From Sulfurimonas sp. (lineage in GTDB: Bacteria; Campylobacterota; Campylobacteria; Campylobacterales; Sulfurimonadaceae), in assembly GCA_013791885.1 (NCBI GenBank), contig VMSZ01000070.1, forward strand, positions 1 through 50,332: DNA of 50,332 nt, in the 5' to 3' direction. Numbering within the stretch: position 1 is the first letter of the stretch; each line of letters starts with the position of its first letter. This document shows, piece after piece, positions 1-9,383 of this stretch. The position numbers were made by a program, and so were the translations under genes. A model generated the notes under the pieces. It searched no databases, had not been told where the DNA came from, and saw nothing but the letters and a program-made list of their open reading frames with translations.

Positions 1-10
1 AGGTAATTTA

Positions 11-244
11 ATGGAAGAAACTAATCTCGTAGTGGAAGGTGTAAAGTTTATGTTTTTAGGAATGGGGGCTGTTTTCCTGTTCTTGACATTAATGATTGTA
101 ACGATGAACATCATGTCGTATATCATTCATAAATTTTTTCCGGAACCTCAAAAAAGCGTAACATCAAATGTTGAAACTCAAAAAGACAACAAAAAAATAG
201 TAGCAGCAATAACAGCAGCAATAGCTCATCACAGACAAGGGTAA
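11..244 (+). CDS. oadG: Sodium-pump decarboxylase gamma subunit (OadG family)
   Basis: The 77-residue protein has one hydrophobic membrane segment at about residues 12-37 and a short charged cytoplasmic tail, the shape of OadG/MmdC subunits. In the known complex the gamma subunit joins the soluble carboxyltransferase to the membrane beta subunit and helps assembly. Its identity rests mainly on position: it lies 8 bases before oadA, which is followed by oadB, the classical G-A-B order. The AGG at bases 1-3 may be its ribosome site, so the upstream region lies outside the window. The tail is rich in Ala/Thr/Lys, as is common in this poorly conserved family. Confidence 0.8.
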   Translation: MEETNLVVEGVKFMFLGMGAVFLFLTLMIVTMNIMSYIIHKFFPEPQKSVTSNVETQKDNKKIVAAITAAIAHHRQG

Positions 245-252
245 GGATTACA

Positions 253-2055
253 ATGGCTAAAAAATTTATAGACATAATGGATACAACTTTTAGAGATGGT
301 TTTCAGTCAGTTTTCGGCGGTCGCGTACTAATGAAAGATTTTTTTCCAGCTGTAGAAGCTGCAAAAACTGCCGGAATAAATCACTTTGAGTTTGGCGGAG
401 GAGCAAGATTTCAATCTTTGTACTTCTACTTAAGAGAAGATGCTTTTGAGATGATGGACGAATTTAGAAAAATTGTTGGTCCTGATGCAAACCTTCAGAC
501 TTTAGCTCGCGGTGTTAACACAGTTATGCTTGATACAGGTTCAAAAGAGCTGATTGACTTGCATGCAAAAATGTTTAAAAAGCACGGGACAACTACAGTT
601 AGAAATTTTGATGCATTAAATGATGTTGAAAATCTAAAATATTCTGGTGAGAGAATCGTGCATCACGGACTTAAGCACGAGGTTGTTGTGACAATGATGG
701 ATTTACCTCCAGGATGTCACGGTGCACATACCGTAGAGTTTTATGAAAAAACTTTACGTGAGATTTTAGACAGCGGCATTCCTTACAGTAGTATCTGTTT
801 TAAAGATGCATCTGGAACTTCTAATCCTCAAAAAGTATTTGAAACTATTAAAATGGCTAGAAAACTTATTCCTGAAGGAACGCATCTTCGTCTTCATACG
901 CATGAGACAGCCGGTGTTTCTGTTGCTGCGTATATGGCAGCTCTTGAAGCGGGTGTTGATGGTATAGATATGGCAGCTGCTCCAGTTTCTGGCGGTACAA
1001 GTCAGCCTGATATTTTAACGATGCTTCATGCTACTAAAGGTATGGATTATGACCTTGGTGGTTTAGAGATTAATAAAATACTAACGTATGAAAAAGAGTT
1101 GGCATATTGTCTCTCTGATTATTTCATGCCGCCAGAAGCTACTATGGTTTCTCCGATTATTCCTTTCTCACCAATGCCTGGCGGTGCTTTAACTGCAAAT
1201 ACGCAAATGATGAGAGATAACGGAATCTTAGACAGATTTCCAGAAGTTATTGCTGCTATGACGGAAGTTGTTGAAAAGGGTGGGTACGGTACTTCTGTAA
1301 CTCCTGTTTCTCAGTTTTATTTCCAACAGGCACTGAATAATGTAATGCAAGGTCCATGGAATGCTATTGCTCCAGGTTATGGAAGAATGGTTCTTGGTTA
1401 TTTTGGTAAAACTCCTGTTGCTCCGGATCCTGAAGTAGTAAGAATTGCTTCAGAAAAGTTAGGATTAGAACCTACAACTGAAAAAGCTCTTGATTTGGCA
1501 AATGCAGATGAGACAAAATCTCTTGCAAACTGGATTAACAAGCTTAAGGAAGAAAATATAGAAATTACTGAAGAAAATATCTTTATTGCTGCTGCATGTC
1601 AAGAAAAAGGTATCGCGTTTTTGCAAGGCAAAGGCGAGTTAAATGTTCGTAAAATATCAGAAATGAAAACAGAAAATGATTGTGAAGGAAATTCAGAGAT
1701 GGCAAGTGGAAATTATACAGTAGTAGTAGACGGACAAAAGTTCAGTGTTCAAGTAGCAGAAGGTGATGCAAACATCCAAGTAACAGCAGTAAATGGTGAA
1801 AGTGTAGCTCCTACGGCTGCTCCTGTCTCTTCAGGTGGAAATACTTTAGATATTAAAGCTCTTTTACCGGGCAGTGTTTGGAAAATTGTTGCTAATCCGG
1901 GCCAGAGTGTAAATGAAGGCGATGTTATTTTGATTTTAGAATCAATGAAAATGGAAATAGATATTGTCGCACCAAGAGGCGGTGTAGTTAAATCTATAAA
2001 TGTTGCAACAAACGACAAGGTAGTCGAAGGTCAAGTTGTCGCATTGTTAGGATAA
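253..2055 (+). CDS. oadA: Biotin-dependent carboxyltransferase, oxaloacetate decarboxylase alpha / pyruvate carboxylase subunit B
   Basis: The 600-residue protein has the full domain order of the family. An N-terminal HMGL-like TIM barrel carries [10 protein letters not shown] at residues 10-19 and the metal-binding motif LHTHETAG near 215. A conserved carboxylase domain follows, then a linker at about 480-530 and a C-terminal biotinyl domain. The biotin acceptor is Lys566 in ESMKME. The enzyme moves CO2 between biotin and pyruvate/oxaloacetate. With OadB and OadG next to it, a membrane decarboxylase that exports sodium is the likely assembly. In Campylobacterota very similar proteins are also annotated as pyruvate carboxylase subunit B, and sequence alone does not settle the direction of flux. 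Confidence 0.93.
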   Translation: MAKKFIDIMDTTFRDGFQSVFGGRVLMKDFFPAVEAAKTAGINHFEFGGGARFQSLYFYLREDAFEMMDEFRKIVGPDANLQTLARGVNTVMLDTGSKELIDLHAKMFKKHGTTTVRNFDALNDVENLKYSGERIVHHGLKHEVVVTMMDLPPGCHGAHTVEFYEKTLREILDSGIPYSSICFKDASGTSNPQKVFETIKMARKLIPEGTHLRLHTHETAGVSVAAYMAALEAGVDGIDMAAAPVSGGTSQPDILTMLHATKGMDYDLGGLEINKILTYEKELAYCLSDYFMPPEATMVSPIIPFSPMPGGALTANTQMMRDNGILDRFPEVIAAMTEVVEKGGYGTSVTPVSQFYFQQALNNVMQGPWNAIAPGYGRMVLGYFGKTPVAPDPEVVRIASEKLGLEPTTEKALDLANADETKSLANWINKLKEENIEITEENIFIAAACQEKGIAFLQGKGELNVRKISEMKTENDCEGNSEMASGNYTVVVDGQKFSVQVAEGDANIQVTAVNGESVAPTAAPVSSGGNTLDIKALLPGSVWKIVANPGQSVNEGDVILILESMKMEIDIVAPRGGVVKSINVATNDKVVEGQVVALLG

Positions 2056-2059
2056 CAAG

Positions 2060-3391
2060 ATGAGAAAAACTATAATAAAGTTCTTTGCATTTTTTATATT
2101 GATAGGATTTGGTTCACTATTTGCAAATGAAATCCAGACACCTGAAGTAGGGAGCAGTTCTGCACATATGGAAGAGACTTATAAAGCACAGCCATTCATG
2201 GATATGATTGACGGTTTTTTAACTTCTACGGGTGTTAGTGCATTGATAGAACCGCGCGCTGATGAGATGAACTCTCATGGCGAGCCTATCAGTGATTTCC
2301 ATAAGTCATGGGGACGTGTAATTATGATTTTAATTACATTTTTACTTTTCTACTTAGCAATTGCTAAAGGTTTTGAGCCATTGCTTCTTTTACCTATTGG
2401 TTTTGGAGGTCTTTTAGCGAATATTCCTCTTGCCGGTATTGGAGGAGATACAGGATTTTTAGGTATTATTTACCATATGGGTCTCTCGAATCAGCTTTTC
2501 CCAATACTTATCTTTATGGGTGTTGGCGCAATGACTGACTTTGGTCCACTTTTATCAAACCCTAAAACAGCACTTCTAGGTGGAGCTGCTCAGTTTGGTA
2601 TTTTTGGAACTCTTGTTGGAGCAGTTGCCTTATCACAATATACAACTTTGTTTGACTTTACACTCAAACAAGCGTCTGCTATTTCTATTATTGGTGGAGC
2701 AGATGGTCCGACGTCTATTTTTATTGCGACAAACCTGGCGCCGGAGTTACTTGGAGCAATTGCAGTAGCATCATATTCATATATGGCAATGGTACCTATT
2801 ATTCAGCCTCCAATTATGAAAGCATTAACAACAGATGCGGAGAGAAGAATTAGAATGACGACATTGCGTCACGTATCTCGTTTAGAGAAGTTAATTTTCC
2901 CTATTCTTGTACTTGTGCTTGCAATTCTCATTCTGCCTGATGCTACGCCACTGATTGGTGCGTTTATGTTTGGTAACTTTCTAAAAGAAAGCGGTGTTGT
3001 TGATAGGCTCTCAGACACAATGCAAAATGCGCTTATAAACATAGTTACTATTTTCTTAGGTCTTGCCGTTGGTTCAAAACTTGCAGCAGATCAGTTCTTA
3101 GTACCGGATACTTTGGCTATTCTTGCCCTTGGTATTGTTGCGTTTTCTGTTGGTACTGCAGCGGGTGTCATCATGGCGAAGATTATGAATCTTTTCCCAG
3201 GGCATAAAGTAAACCCGCTCATTGGTTCTGCAGGTGTTTCAGCTGTTCCTATGGCAGCCCGTGTATCAAATAAAGTTGGTATGGAATATGACCGTACAAA
3301 TATGCTTTTAATGCACGCAATGGGTCCAAATGTTGCAGGGGTTATCGGTTCGGCTGTTGCAGCCGGTATATTAATCTCATTATTTCAGTAA
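2060..3391 (+). CDS. oadB: Sodium ion-translocating decarboxylase beta subunit
   Basis: This 443-residue polytopic membrane protein starts 4 bases after oadA. It has a leading hydrophobic segment that looks like a signal or first helix, then about 9-10 membrane segments. The family hallmarks are visible: a glycine-rich [10 protein letters not shown] at about 212-221, and the conserved C-terminal block with SAGVSAVP and [12 protein letters not shown]. In characterised relatives the beta subunit decarboxylates carboxybiotin and couples this to Na+ export. The N-terminal extension before the first conserved helix (about residues 20-90) is longer than in the enterobacterial proteins. The stop codon lies inside a strong hairpin (3380-3409). 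Confidence 0.92.
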   Translation: MRKTIIKFFAFFILIGFGSLFANEIQTPEVGSSSAHMEETYKAQPFMDMIDGFLTSTGVSALIEPRADEMNSHGEPISDFHKSWGRVIMILITFLLFYLAIAKGFEPLLLLPIGFGGLLANIPLAGIGGDTGFLGIIYHMGLSNQLFPILIFMGVGAMTDFGPLLSNPKTALLGGAAQFGIFGTLVGAVALSQYTTLFDFTLKQASAISIIGGADGPTSIFIATNLAPELLGAIAVASYSYMAMVPIIQPPIMKALTTDAERRIRMTTLRHVSRLEKLIFPILVLVLAILILPDATPLIGAFMFGNFLKESGVVDRLSDTMQNALINIVTIFLGLAVGSKLAADQFLVPDTLAILALGIVAFSVGTAAGVIMAKIMNLFPGHKVNPLIGSAGVSAVPMAARVSNKVGMEYDRTNMLLMHAMGPNVAGVIGSAVAAGILISLFQ

Positions 3392-3409
3392 CAAGTGTTA
3401 CTGAAATAA
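3380..3409 (+). terminator. Hairpin terminator overlapping the oadB stop codon
   Basis: Bases 3380-3393 pair perfectly with 3396-3409 (14 bp, loop AG), and the oadB TAA is inside the left arm. The stem is AT-rich and nearly palindromic, so it could act in both directions between oadB and the convergent cheV gene. There is no clean T-run after it on the plus strand. Confidence 0.65.
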
Positions 3410-3415
3410 AAGGCT

Positions 3416-3445
3416 AGTAAGGAGAAACTGTTATCTCTTCTTACT
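3416..3445. terminator. Second inverted repeat between convergent oadB and cheV
   Basis: AGTAAGGAGA (3416-3425) pairs with TCTC-TT-CTTACT (3434-3445), with a two-base bulge. It lies just past the cheV stop codon (3454-3456 on the minus strand) and is placed to end cheV transcription. Confidence 0.45.
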
Positions 3446-3453
3446 GGATTTGG

Positions 3454-4389
3454 CTAGAGAAGAGAAATAATGAGTGGTATAATCCCATGACTTTTAGTCT
3501 TATCGATAAATCCGTTTGCACCTAAAACTTCAGATTCTCTTTTATTATTTTCTCCTGTCATAGAACTGTTTACAATTATAGGAATCTCTTTTGAATAGGG
3601 ATTGCTTCTAATCATTTTAATGACTGTAAACCCTGACATCTCGGGCATCTCAATATCTGTAACAATTGCAGGAATATCTTTAGCATTTTCACCTAAAGAA
3701 ATTACATAATCTAGAAGCTTTTTACCATTGTCAAAAAGTTTCATATCAATTTTTGCATTTGCAAATATTTGGATAAGAGCTCTTTGCGCTGTCTTTGAAT
3801 CTTCTGCAATTAAGACTGTACCGTTTTTAAGCTTTTGAGGAATTACCAGGTTTTTGATAACTTCACTGTCTTTTATAACATCAACCATAGCGTGAGGTAT
3901 AACTTGAGATAAAAGTTTTTCATAATCAAGAATAAGACATAAACTTCCATCTTCCAATCTGGTGTCATTCATAACGACACCGTCTTCTTTAAGTCTATAA
4001 CTGTCTGGGGCATGCATCTGATTCCAGTTCTTTTTTATAACTCTGTACGCAGACATAATTCTGAGTCCTATGATAATACCATTAAAGTCACATATGAGTA
4101 TGTTGGATCTTGTTATCTCTTCTTTTGTAAGCGTGACATTTAACCATTTTGGGAGATTTAAAATAGGTATTTGTAATCCCCTAAGTATAATAGTTCCTTC
4201 AAGAAGTGGGCTGGAAGAGGGAATTTGTGTTAAATAATGATTCTTAGATTCTACAACCTCTCTCGTTTTAAAAACATTTATTGCATAGTATGCTGAAGCG
4301 GATAAATCACTAACTCTGAAGACCAAAAGTTGAAGTTCATTATTTTTAGCAAGATTTGTAGCGGCATCAACTTTATCTAAAACAGACAT
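3454..4389 (-). CDS. cheV: CheV-type chemotaxis coupling protein (CheW domain plus receiver)
   Basis: The 311-residue protein has a CheW-like coupling domain at about residues 15-165, where hydrophobic strands include LLEGTIILRGLQIPILNLP. A CheY-like receiver follows at about 190-311 with the acidic pair in LIAEDS, the phospho-acceptor Asp in VTDIEMP, and the conserved Lys in IDKT. CheV proteins join chemoreceptors to CheA and are tuned by receiver phosphorylation. Campylobacterota often carry several. The ATG at 4387-4389 has a good AAAGGG site five bases upstream. It stands alone, divergent from the next operon. Confidence 0.9.
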   Translation of the reverse strand: MSVLDKVDAATNLAKNNELQLLVFRVSDLSASAYYAINVFKTREVVESKNHYLTQIPSSSPLLEGTIILRGLQIPILNLPKWLNVTLTKEEITRSNILICDFNGIIIGLRIMSAYRVIKKNWNQMHAPDSYRLKEDGVVMNDTRLEDGSLCLILDYEKLLSQVIPHAMVDVIKDSEVIKNLVIPQKLKNGTVLIAEDSKTAQRALIQIFANAKIDMKLFDNGKKLLDYVISLGENAKDIPAIVTDIEMPEMSGFTVIKMIRSNPYSKEIPIIVNSSMTGENNKRESEVLGANGFIDKTKSHGIIPLIISLL

Positions 4390-4501
4390 ATTTACCCTTT
4401 ATTGAAAACTTCCTCAATCATACCTAAAATCTAATGAATAATGATTAAATATTAATAATGAAATGGTAAAATATTTCCAATTATACACGAAGGGTGAGAA
4501 A

Positions 4502-5302
4502 GTGAAATTTATTATTATTTTATTGTCTATGTATTCATTTTTATTTGCAAAAGTTTATTATTCTAAAGTGGAACCTTATGAGGTACGCAGTATCTCTTCC
4601 AATGTTTCCGGTCTTGTTCTTTTTGTAGATGAAGACAGTTTAGGTAAAAAACTTTCAGAGAAAGTATATTTAAAAATAGACTCTGAACTTGATGTAGATG
4701 AACTAAAATCTGTGCAAAATAAGCTCAAATACATTAATGACACTATTAAAGCAAATGAGTCAATTTTAGTGAATTTAAAAGAGTCTTTGAAAAGAAAAAG
4801 AGATAATTACAAACAGATAGAATCTTTGAAAATTAAGTCTCGTGTCGAAAAAGACAGAGAGTTTTATGATCTTGTTACTAGCGAGAATTTGTATCTAAAT
4901 ACTCAAAAAGAGATTAATAATTTGAAAATCCAGATGGCTGACTTGTCACACAGACAAACGCAGCTCCAAAGAAGTATCAAAGACAAAAATCTAAGTGATA
5001 AAGGCTTTGTTCTATACTCATTATCTGTAAAACCGGGGCAGGTTGTAGGTGTCTCTACGCCTCTTGCAAAAATTGCAGATGTTTCAAAAGCGATTTTGAC
5101 GATTTATCTTGATGAAGCAGATGTGAAAAATGCTACCAAAAGATTGATATACCTTGATGATGTGAAAAGTAAGTATAAAATTTCCAGAGTTGTAAGTATT
5201 GCCGATGAGAAAAATATTTCAAAATATATGGCTCAAATTATTATTGATTCTCCAGAACTCTTTTCAAAGCTTGTAAAAGTTGAAGTAAAAGAGGAGTTAT
5301 AA
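4502..5302 (+). CDS. HlyD-like periplasmic adaptor (membrane fusion) protein
   Basis: I place the start at GTG 4502 rather than ATG 4463: AAGGG at 4490-4494 is well spaced for it, and the protein then opens with a clean signal peptide (about residues 1-16, ending LFA). The mature part has a short lipoyl-like strand region, a long coiled-coil hairpin (about residues 60-160), then a second half-barrel containing SVKPGQVVGVSTPLAKIAD. This is the shape of adaptors that link an inner-membrane pump to TolC. A TolC-like gene lies 2.9 kb downstream in the same run of genes, but no pump gene is present. Confidence 0.75.
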   Translation: MKFIIILLSMYSFLFAKVYYSKVEPYEVRSISSNVSGLVLFVDEDSLGKKLSEKVYLKIDSELDVDELKSVQNKLKYINDTIKANESILVNLKESLKRKRDNYKQIESLKIKSRVEKDREFYDLVTSENLYLNTQKEINNLKIQMADLSHRQTQLQRSIKDKNLSDKGFVLYSLSVKPGQVVGVSTPLAKIADVSKAILTIYLDEADVKNATKRLIYLDDVKSKYKISRVVSIADEKNISKYMAQIIIDSPELFSKLVKVEVKEEL

Positions 5303-5303
5303 G

Positions 5304-7037
5304 GTGAATGACATCACTGCATGTTCTCTCGATTGCTATGATACCTGCACAATAGCTTACAAAGACGGAAAGCTCGAAGGTGCCAAGGATTGGCACACCC
5401 AGGGTTTTTTGTGCCCTCATATGAATCATTATGATAAATATGAGACTATAACTGCTCCGCGATATAAAGGCGAAGAGATAAGTTTGCAAAGAGCGCTTGA
5501 GCTCCTTAAAGAGATGTTGCTCAGCTGTAAAAAAGATGAGATATTGCACTATCGCGGGAATGGAAACTTTGGATTGATGCAAGAGGTGAGTGATCATTTT
5601 TTTGCCTCTTTTGGAGCAACCTTAACAGATGGAAACCTTTGTGATGGAGCTGGAGAAGCAGGAATTATAGAAGGAAGAGGCTCAAATAAAAATATGCCTT
5701 TTTCAGAAATAAAAAAATCAGAAGTAGTTATATTTTGGGGACGAAATCCTCATACTACTTCGAGCCATCTTTTACCTTTGCTAAAAGATAAAACTATTAT
5801 TGTCATAGATCCTGTAAAAACAAAAATTGCAAAAACGGCTGACTTGCATATACAGATAAAACCTCGTGGTGATTTTTATTTAGCCATGATGCTGAGTCGT
5901 TTTTTACATATAGAGCATGGGTATGACGAAGAATTTTTACAAAATTACGCAAGTGAGTATCAAGATTTTTATGAACTTACTCAAACTATACGTATCAAGG
6001 CAACTTTAGAAAATATAGATGTTACATTGGGACAGATAGGAAAAGTTTTAGAGCTAATCCGAGGTAAAAAAGTTGCAATAGTCTGTGGAGTCGGAATACA
6101 AAAATATAGTGATGGCGCAGATATTATGCGTGCTATTGATGCTTTTGCAGTTTATTTGGGTCTTTTTGGAAAAGAGGGGTGCGGGGTTGCCTATTTGGGC
6201 CATTCTAAAGAGAAAATTGTATCGCCGTTTTATACAAAAGCCAAGAGAATTTCTAAGGTCAACACTGATTTTGCAAAATTTAAAACGGTGTTTATACAAG
6301 GTGCGAATCCTCTTTCACAGATGCCGGATACACTCAGAGTCAAAGAGTCCTTAAGCCAGGTAGAGAATGTTGTTTATTTTGGTCTTTACGAAAATGAAAC
6401 CAGCGACAGGGCCGATTTAATTATTCCTGCGAAGAGTTTCTTGTATAAAAATGACATTAGAACCTCTTATGCGAATAACTTTCTTCTTAATATGAATAAA
6501 GTTGCCCAAAGCGATGTCGGAATAAGTGAGTATAATTTGAGTGCCTATTTATGCAAAGAGTTTACGGTTGAACTTCAAAGCGAAGAAGAGTATTTAAAAC
6601 ATTTTAAAAATCATGGAGTACAGAAGATAGACGGTTCTTTACAGGTTGAAGGCATAGAAGAGATTCCATATGCGGAAGGTTTTGACACAGATGATGGTGA
6701 GTTTGTTTTTTTAGAGGAGTTTGATACAGACTCAAATCCGGATGATAGACTTTTTTTGATAACTCCAAAAAGTCCTCATAGTTTAAATTCTCAATTTAAA
6801 CGCGAGAAGAGTGTTTATCTTAACAGTTCTCTCGGATTTGATGAGGGAGAAAGGATTACTGTTTCCTCATCCAACGGAACTTTGAGTTTAGAAGTCAAAC
6901 ATAATGATGATTTGAGACCAGACTGCGTTTTGATTTATAGTGGTACAGCGGGTGTGAACAATTTAACGAGCTCAAAACACTCTTTAGATGGAAAAAATGC
7001 GATATATCAAGAAAATAAAGTGGAGATAAATAGATGA
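5304..7037 (+). CDS. Molybdopterin-dependent oxidoreductase, DMSO reductase superfamily, cytoplasmic
   Basis: The 577-residue protein starts at GTG 5304 with GAGGAG 7 bases upstream, 1 base after the previous stop. Cys7, Cys11, Cys15 and Cys37 form an N-terminal [4Fe-4S] site. Cys113, in GNLCDGAGEA, aligns by eye with the Mo-ligand Cys/Sec of NapA and formate dehydrogenase. EVVIFWGRNPHTTSSH and the Asn-Pro-Leu in QGANPLSQMPDT are typical bis-MGD contacts. It ends with a short molydopterin-dinucleotide-binding domain. There is no twin-arginine signal, so it should be cytoplasmic. It is short for the family, and no electron-transfer subunit lies nearby. The substrate cannot be read from sequence. 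Confidence 0.82.
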   Translation: MNDITACSLDCYDTCTIAYKDGKLEGAKDWHTQGFLCPHMNHYDKYETITAPRYKGEEISLQRALELLKEMLLSCKKDEILHYRGNGNFGLMQEVSDHFFASFGATLTDGNLCDGAGEAGIIEGRGSNKNMPFSEIKKSEVVIFWGRNPHTTSSHLLPLLKDKTIIVIDPVKTKIAKTADLHIQIKPRGDFYLAMMLSRFLHIEHGYDEEFLQNYASEYQDFYELTQTIRIKATLENIDVTLGQIGKVLELIRGKKVAIVCGVGIQKYSDGADIMRAIDAFAVYLGLFGKEGCGVAYLGHSKEKIVSPFYTKAKRISKVNTDFAKFKTVFIQGANPLSQMPDTLRVKESLSQVENVVYFGLYENETSDRADLIIPAKSFLYKNDIRTSYANNFLLNMNKVAQSDVGISEYNLSAYLCKEFTVELQSEEEYLKHFKNHGVQKIDGSLQVEGIEEIPYAEGFDTDDGEFVFLEEFDTDSNPDDRLFLITPKSPHSLNSQFKREKSVYLNSSLGFDEGERITVSSSNGTLSLEVKHNDDLRPDCVLIYSGTAGVNNLTSSKHSLDGKNAIYQENKVEINR

Positions 7038-8215
7038 ATATACAAGAATTAGATAAAAAATATGTGTTACCAACGTATGCAAGAGCAGATGTAGAGTTTG
7101 TGAGCGGAAAAAATGCGAGATTAGTAGATGCTAATGGCAAAAAATACATTGACTTTACTTCGGGTATTGCTGTTGTGAGTGTTGGACATGGAAATGAGAG
7201 ACTGACAAATGCAATATGTGAGCAAATCAAAGATATGATGCATATGTCAAACCTTTATTACATTGCACCTCAGGCAAAAGCTGCTCAGAAAATCGTAGAA
7301 GCAAGCGGATACGATATGAAGTGTTTCTTTGGAAACAGTGGTGCAGAGGCGAATGAAGGGGCCATAAAAATAGCAAGAAAACATGGTGAAAGAGATGGCC
7401 AGGTAAAGCAGTATAAGATTATTACACTCAACCACTCTTTTCATGGTAGAACTATAACAACCGTAAAAGCAACGGGACAAGAGAGTATGCACAACTACTT
7501 CGGTCCTTTCCCGGATGGTTTTGTTTATGCAAACGGTATAGATGAGATTGAAAGTCTATTGGATGACCACACTGTAGCAGTTATGATAGAACTTGTTCAG
7601 GGTGAGGGCGGAGTCCAACCGCTTGATAAGCAAAAAGTGCAAGCCTTAGCTAAATTACTGAAAGAAAAAGGTGTCTTGTTGATGGTAGACGAAGTTCAGA
7701 CGGGCGTTTACAGAACAGGAAAATTTTTAGCTTCAAATTATTATGAGATAGAACCGGACGTTATTACTTTGGCAAAAGGTGTTGGCGGCGGAGTTCCTGT
7801 CGGTGTTGTTATGACAAGCCTTAAAGGTATTTTTTCGCCAGGAGATCATGGTTCTACTTTTGGCGGGAATAATCTCAGTACACGTGCAATATGTGAGGTT
7901 ATAGACATTTTAAATGAGTATGATGCAAACGGCGAGTTGGCAAGAGGAATTGCTTATTTTGATGCTGCGTTAGAGAATTTTTACAATGCACACAAAGAGT
8001 TGTTTATGGAAAAGGTCGGCATCGGCATGATAGCCGGTTTACGAGTAAAAGATGCCGATACTCTCGGTAAAATCATAAACGCAGCAAGAGAACACGGAGT
8101 GATGGTTTTAAAAGCTGGGCGAAATACTTTGAGATTTTTGCCACCACTAACAATAACAAAAGAGGAAATAGATGAAGGTTTTGAACTTTTACACACTGCT
8201 CTTACTACTCTCTAG
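7034..8215 (+). CDS. argD: Acetylornithine / succinyldiaminopimelate-type aminotransferase
   Basis: The 393-residue fold-type I PLP enzyme of class III shows FGNSGAEANEGAIKIAR, the HSFHGRT block, EPVQGEGG-like ELVQGEGGVQP, MVDEVQTGVYRTGK, and the PLP lysine in TLAKGVGGG. Length and motifs match ArgD, which aminates N-acetylglutamate semialdehyde in arginine synthesis and often also serves lysine synthesis. Its start overlaps the previous stop as ATGA, so the two are translationally coupled. Other arginine genes are absent here, as is usual in this phylum where they are scattered. Its 3' end overlaps the TolC-like gene by 44 bases. Confidence 0.9.
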   Translation: MNIQELDKKYVLPTYARADVEFVSGKNARLVDANGKKYIDFTSGIAVVSVGHGNERLTNAICEQIKDMMHMSNLYYIAPQAKAAQKIVEASGYDMKCFFGNSGAEANEGAIKIARKHGERDGQVKQYKIITLNHSFHGRTITTVKATGQESMHNYFGPFPDGFVYANGIDEIESLLDDHTVAVMIELVQGEGGVQPLDKQKVQALAKLLKEKGVLLMVDEVQTGVYRTGKFLASNYYEIEPDVITLAKGVGGGVPVGVVMTSLKGIFSPGDHGSTFGGNNLSTRAICEVIDILNEYDANGELARGIAYFDAALENFYNAHKELFMEKVGIGMIAGLRVKDADTLGKIINAAREHGVMVLKAGRNTLRFLPPLTITKEEIDEGFELLHTALTTL

Positions 8216-9383
8216 CGCGACACTTCTCGCCAATGAGAATAATGCTTCGTTGGATGAGTATATCTCTGATTTGAAAAAAGCGCAGTTTAATTATGACTAC
8301 CAAAAAAATGAGGCACAGGGTTCAATCCTTCGTGACTCATGGATAGCTCCGCTGAATCTTAATTATTCGCACTCTACAAGTAACCCTTATGACGCGGAAC
8401 AGGTAAGCCAGGCTGCAGCCATCAAAATGGATCAGCCGATTTTTCAAAGCGGCGGGATTTATTACGGTATTAAGTTTGCAAATGCTTCGAAAGAGTATGC
8501 AGATTACTCTGTAGACGTAGCTAAACGCAAGATGATTAAAGACGCTATAACTTTGCTTATGCAGATAAAACAGAGTGAAATACGAGTGAAACGCCAAAAT
8601 TTTCAGATAAAAAACTCAGAGATTAACTTAGAGCAAAAAAAAGAACAATATTTAAGCGGTCAGCTTGATTCCGGATTTTTAGATAGTGCTATCATAGAGA
8701 GAAACCTTGTTATTCAAGCATTGTATGATATTGAAACATCCAGAGAAAAACTTATTGCAAGCTTTAAAGCTATTAGCGATTTACCATATAAAGAGGCTCC
8801 TATTCCTCATTTGGAGCTTTTAAACGAGGAAGAATTTTTAAAAAATAATATTGTTTTAAAAATGACAGAGTCGCAAAATACGAAAGATGATTACAACAAA
8901 AATGTAACCGTTGCCAAATACTTGCCTAAAGTGAGTGTTACAGCGGGTTATAATTGGAGTAAAAGCGAAGGACAGCTTTTTAAATTGACAGACGGTGAAA
9001 GAGATTATTACGACTATGGCTTCAAGGTAAATATGCCATTAAACATTAACACTTTTAGAGACATAGAATCGGCTAAAGTAGATTTTTTAAAGTCACAAAT
9101 CAAGGTAGAAGATGAAAAACGCGCACTTACATCTGTTTTCGTCCAAGTTCTTGAAAACATTAAAAAACTAGACAAAAAAATAGTTTTGAGTGTTGAAAAC
9201 AGAGAGCTTTATGCAAAGCTTTTAGAAGATACTAAGAGTCTTTTTAACGCAGGATACAAAACAGAGTATGATATAGAGACACTCCAAAATTCTGTACAAA
9301 TTCAAGAACTGGACTCTAAAATATTTGAACTAGACCGTCAGCTTGAACTTTTAACACTTTACGAAATGTATGTAAATGACTAG
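8172..9383 (+). CDS. TolC-like outer-membrane efflux protein
   Basis: The 403-residue protein has a signal peptide (about residues 1-20, ending LLAN) and long heptad-rich helices in two repeats (about 90-200 and 290-395), separated by strand-like segments with alternating residues (VSVTAGYNWSKSEGQL). This is the TolC/OEP architecture. The ATG lies inside the end of argD but has GAGGA at 8163-8167, so the overlap seems genuine. It probably forms the exit duct for the adaptor encoded at 4502. The pump itself is not encoded nearby. Confidence 0.82.
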   Translation: MKVLNFYTLLLLLSSATLLANENNASLDEYISDLKKAQFNYDYQKNEAQGSILRDSWIAPLNLNYSHSTSNPYDAEQVSQAAAIKMDQPIFQSGGIYYGIKFANASKEYADYSVDVAKRKMIKDAITLLMQIKQSEIRVKRQNFQIKNSEINLEQKKEQYLSGQLDSGFLDSAIIERNLVIQALYDIETSREKLIASFKAISDLPYKEAPIPHLELLNEEEFLKNNIVLKMTESQNTKDDYNKNVTVAKYLPKVSVTAGYNWSKSEGQLFKLTDGERDYYDYGFKVNMPLNINTFRDIESAKVDFLKSQIKVEDEKRALTSVFVQVLENIKKLDKKIVLSVENRELYAKLLEDTKSLFNAGYKTEYDIETLQNSVQIQELDSKIFELDRQLELLTLYEMYVND

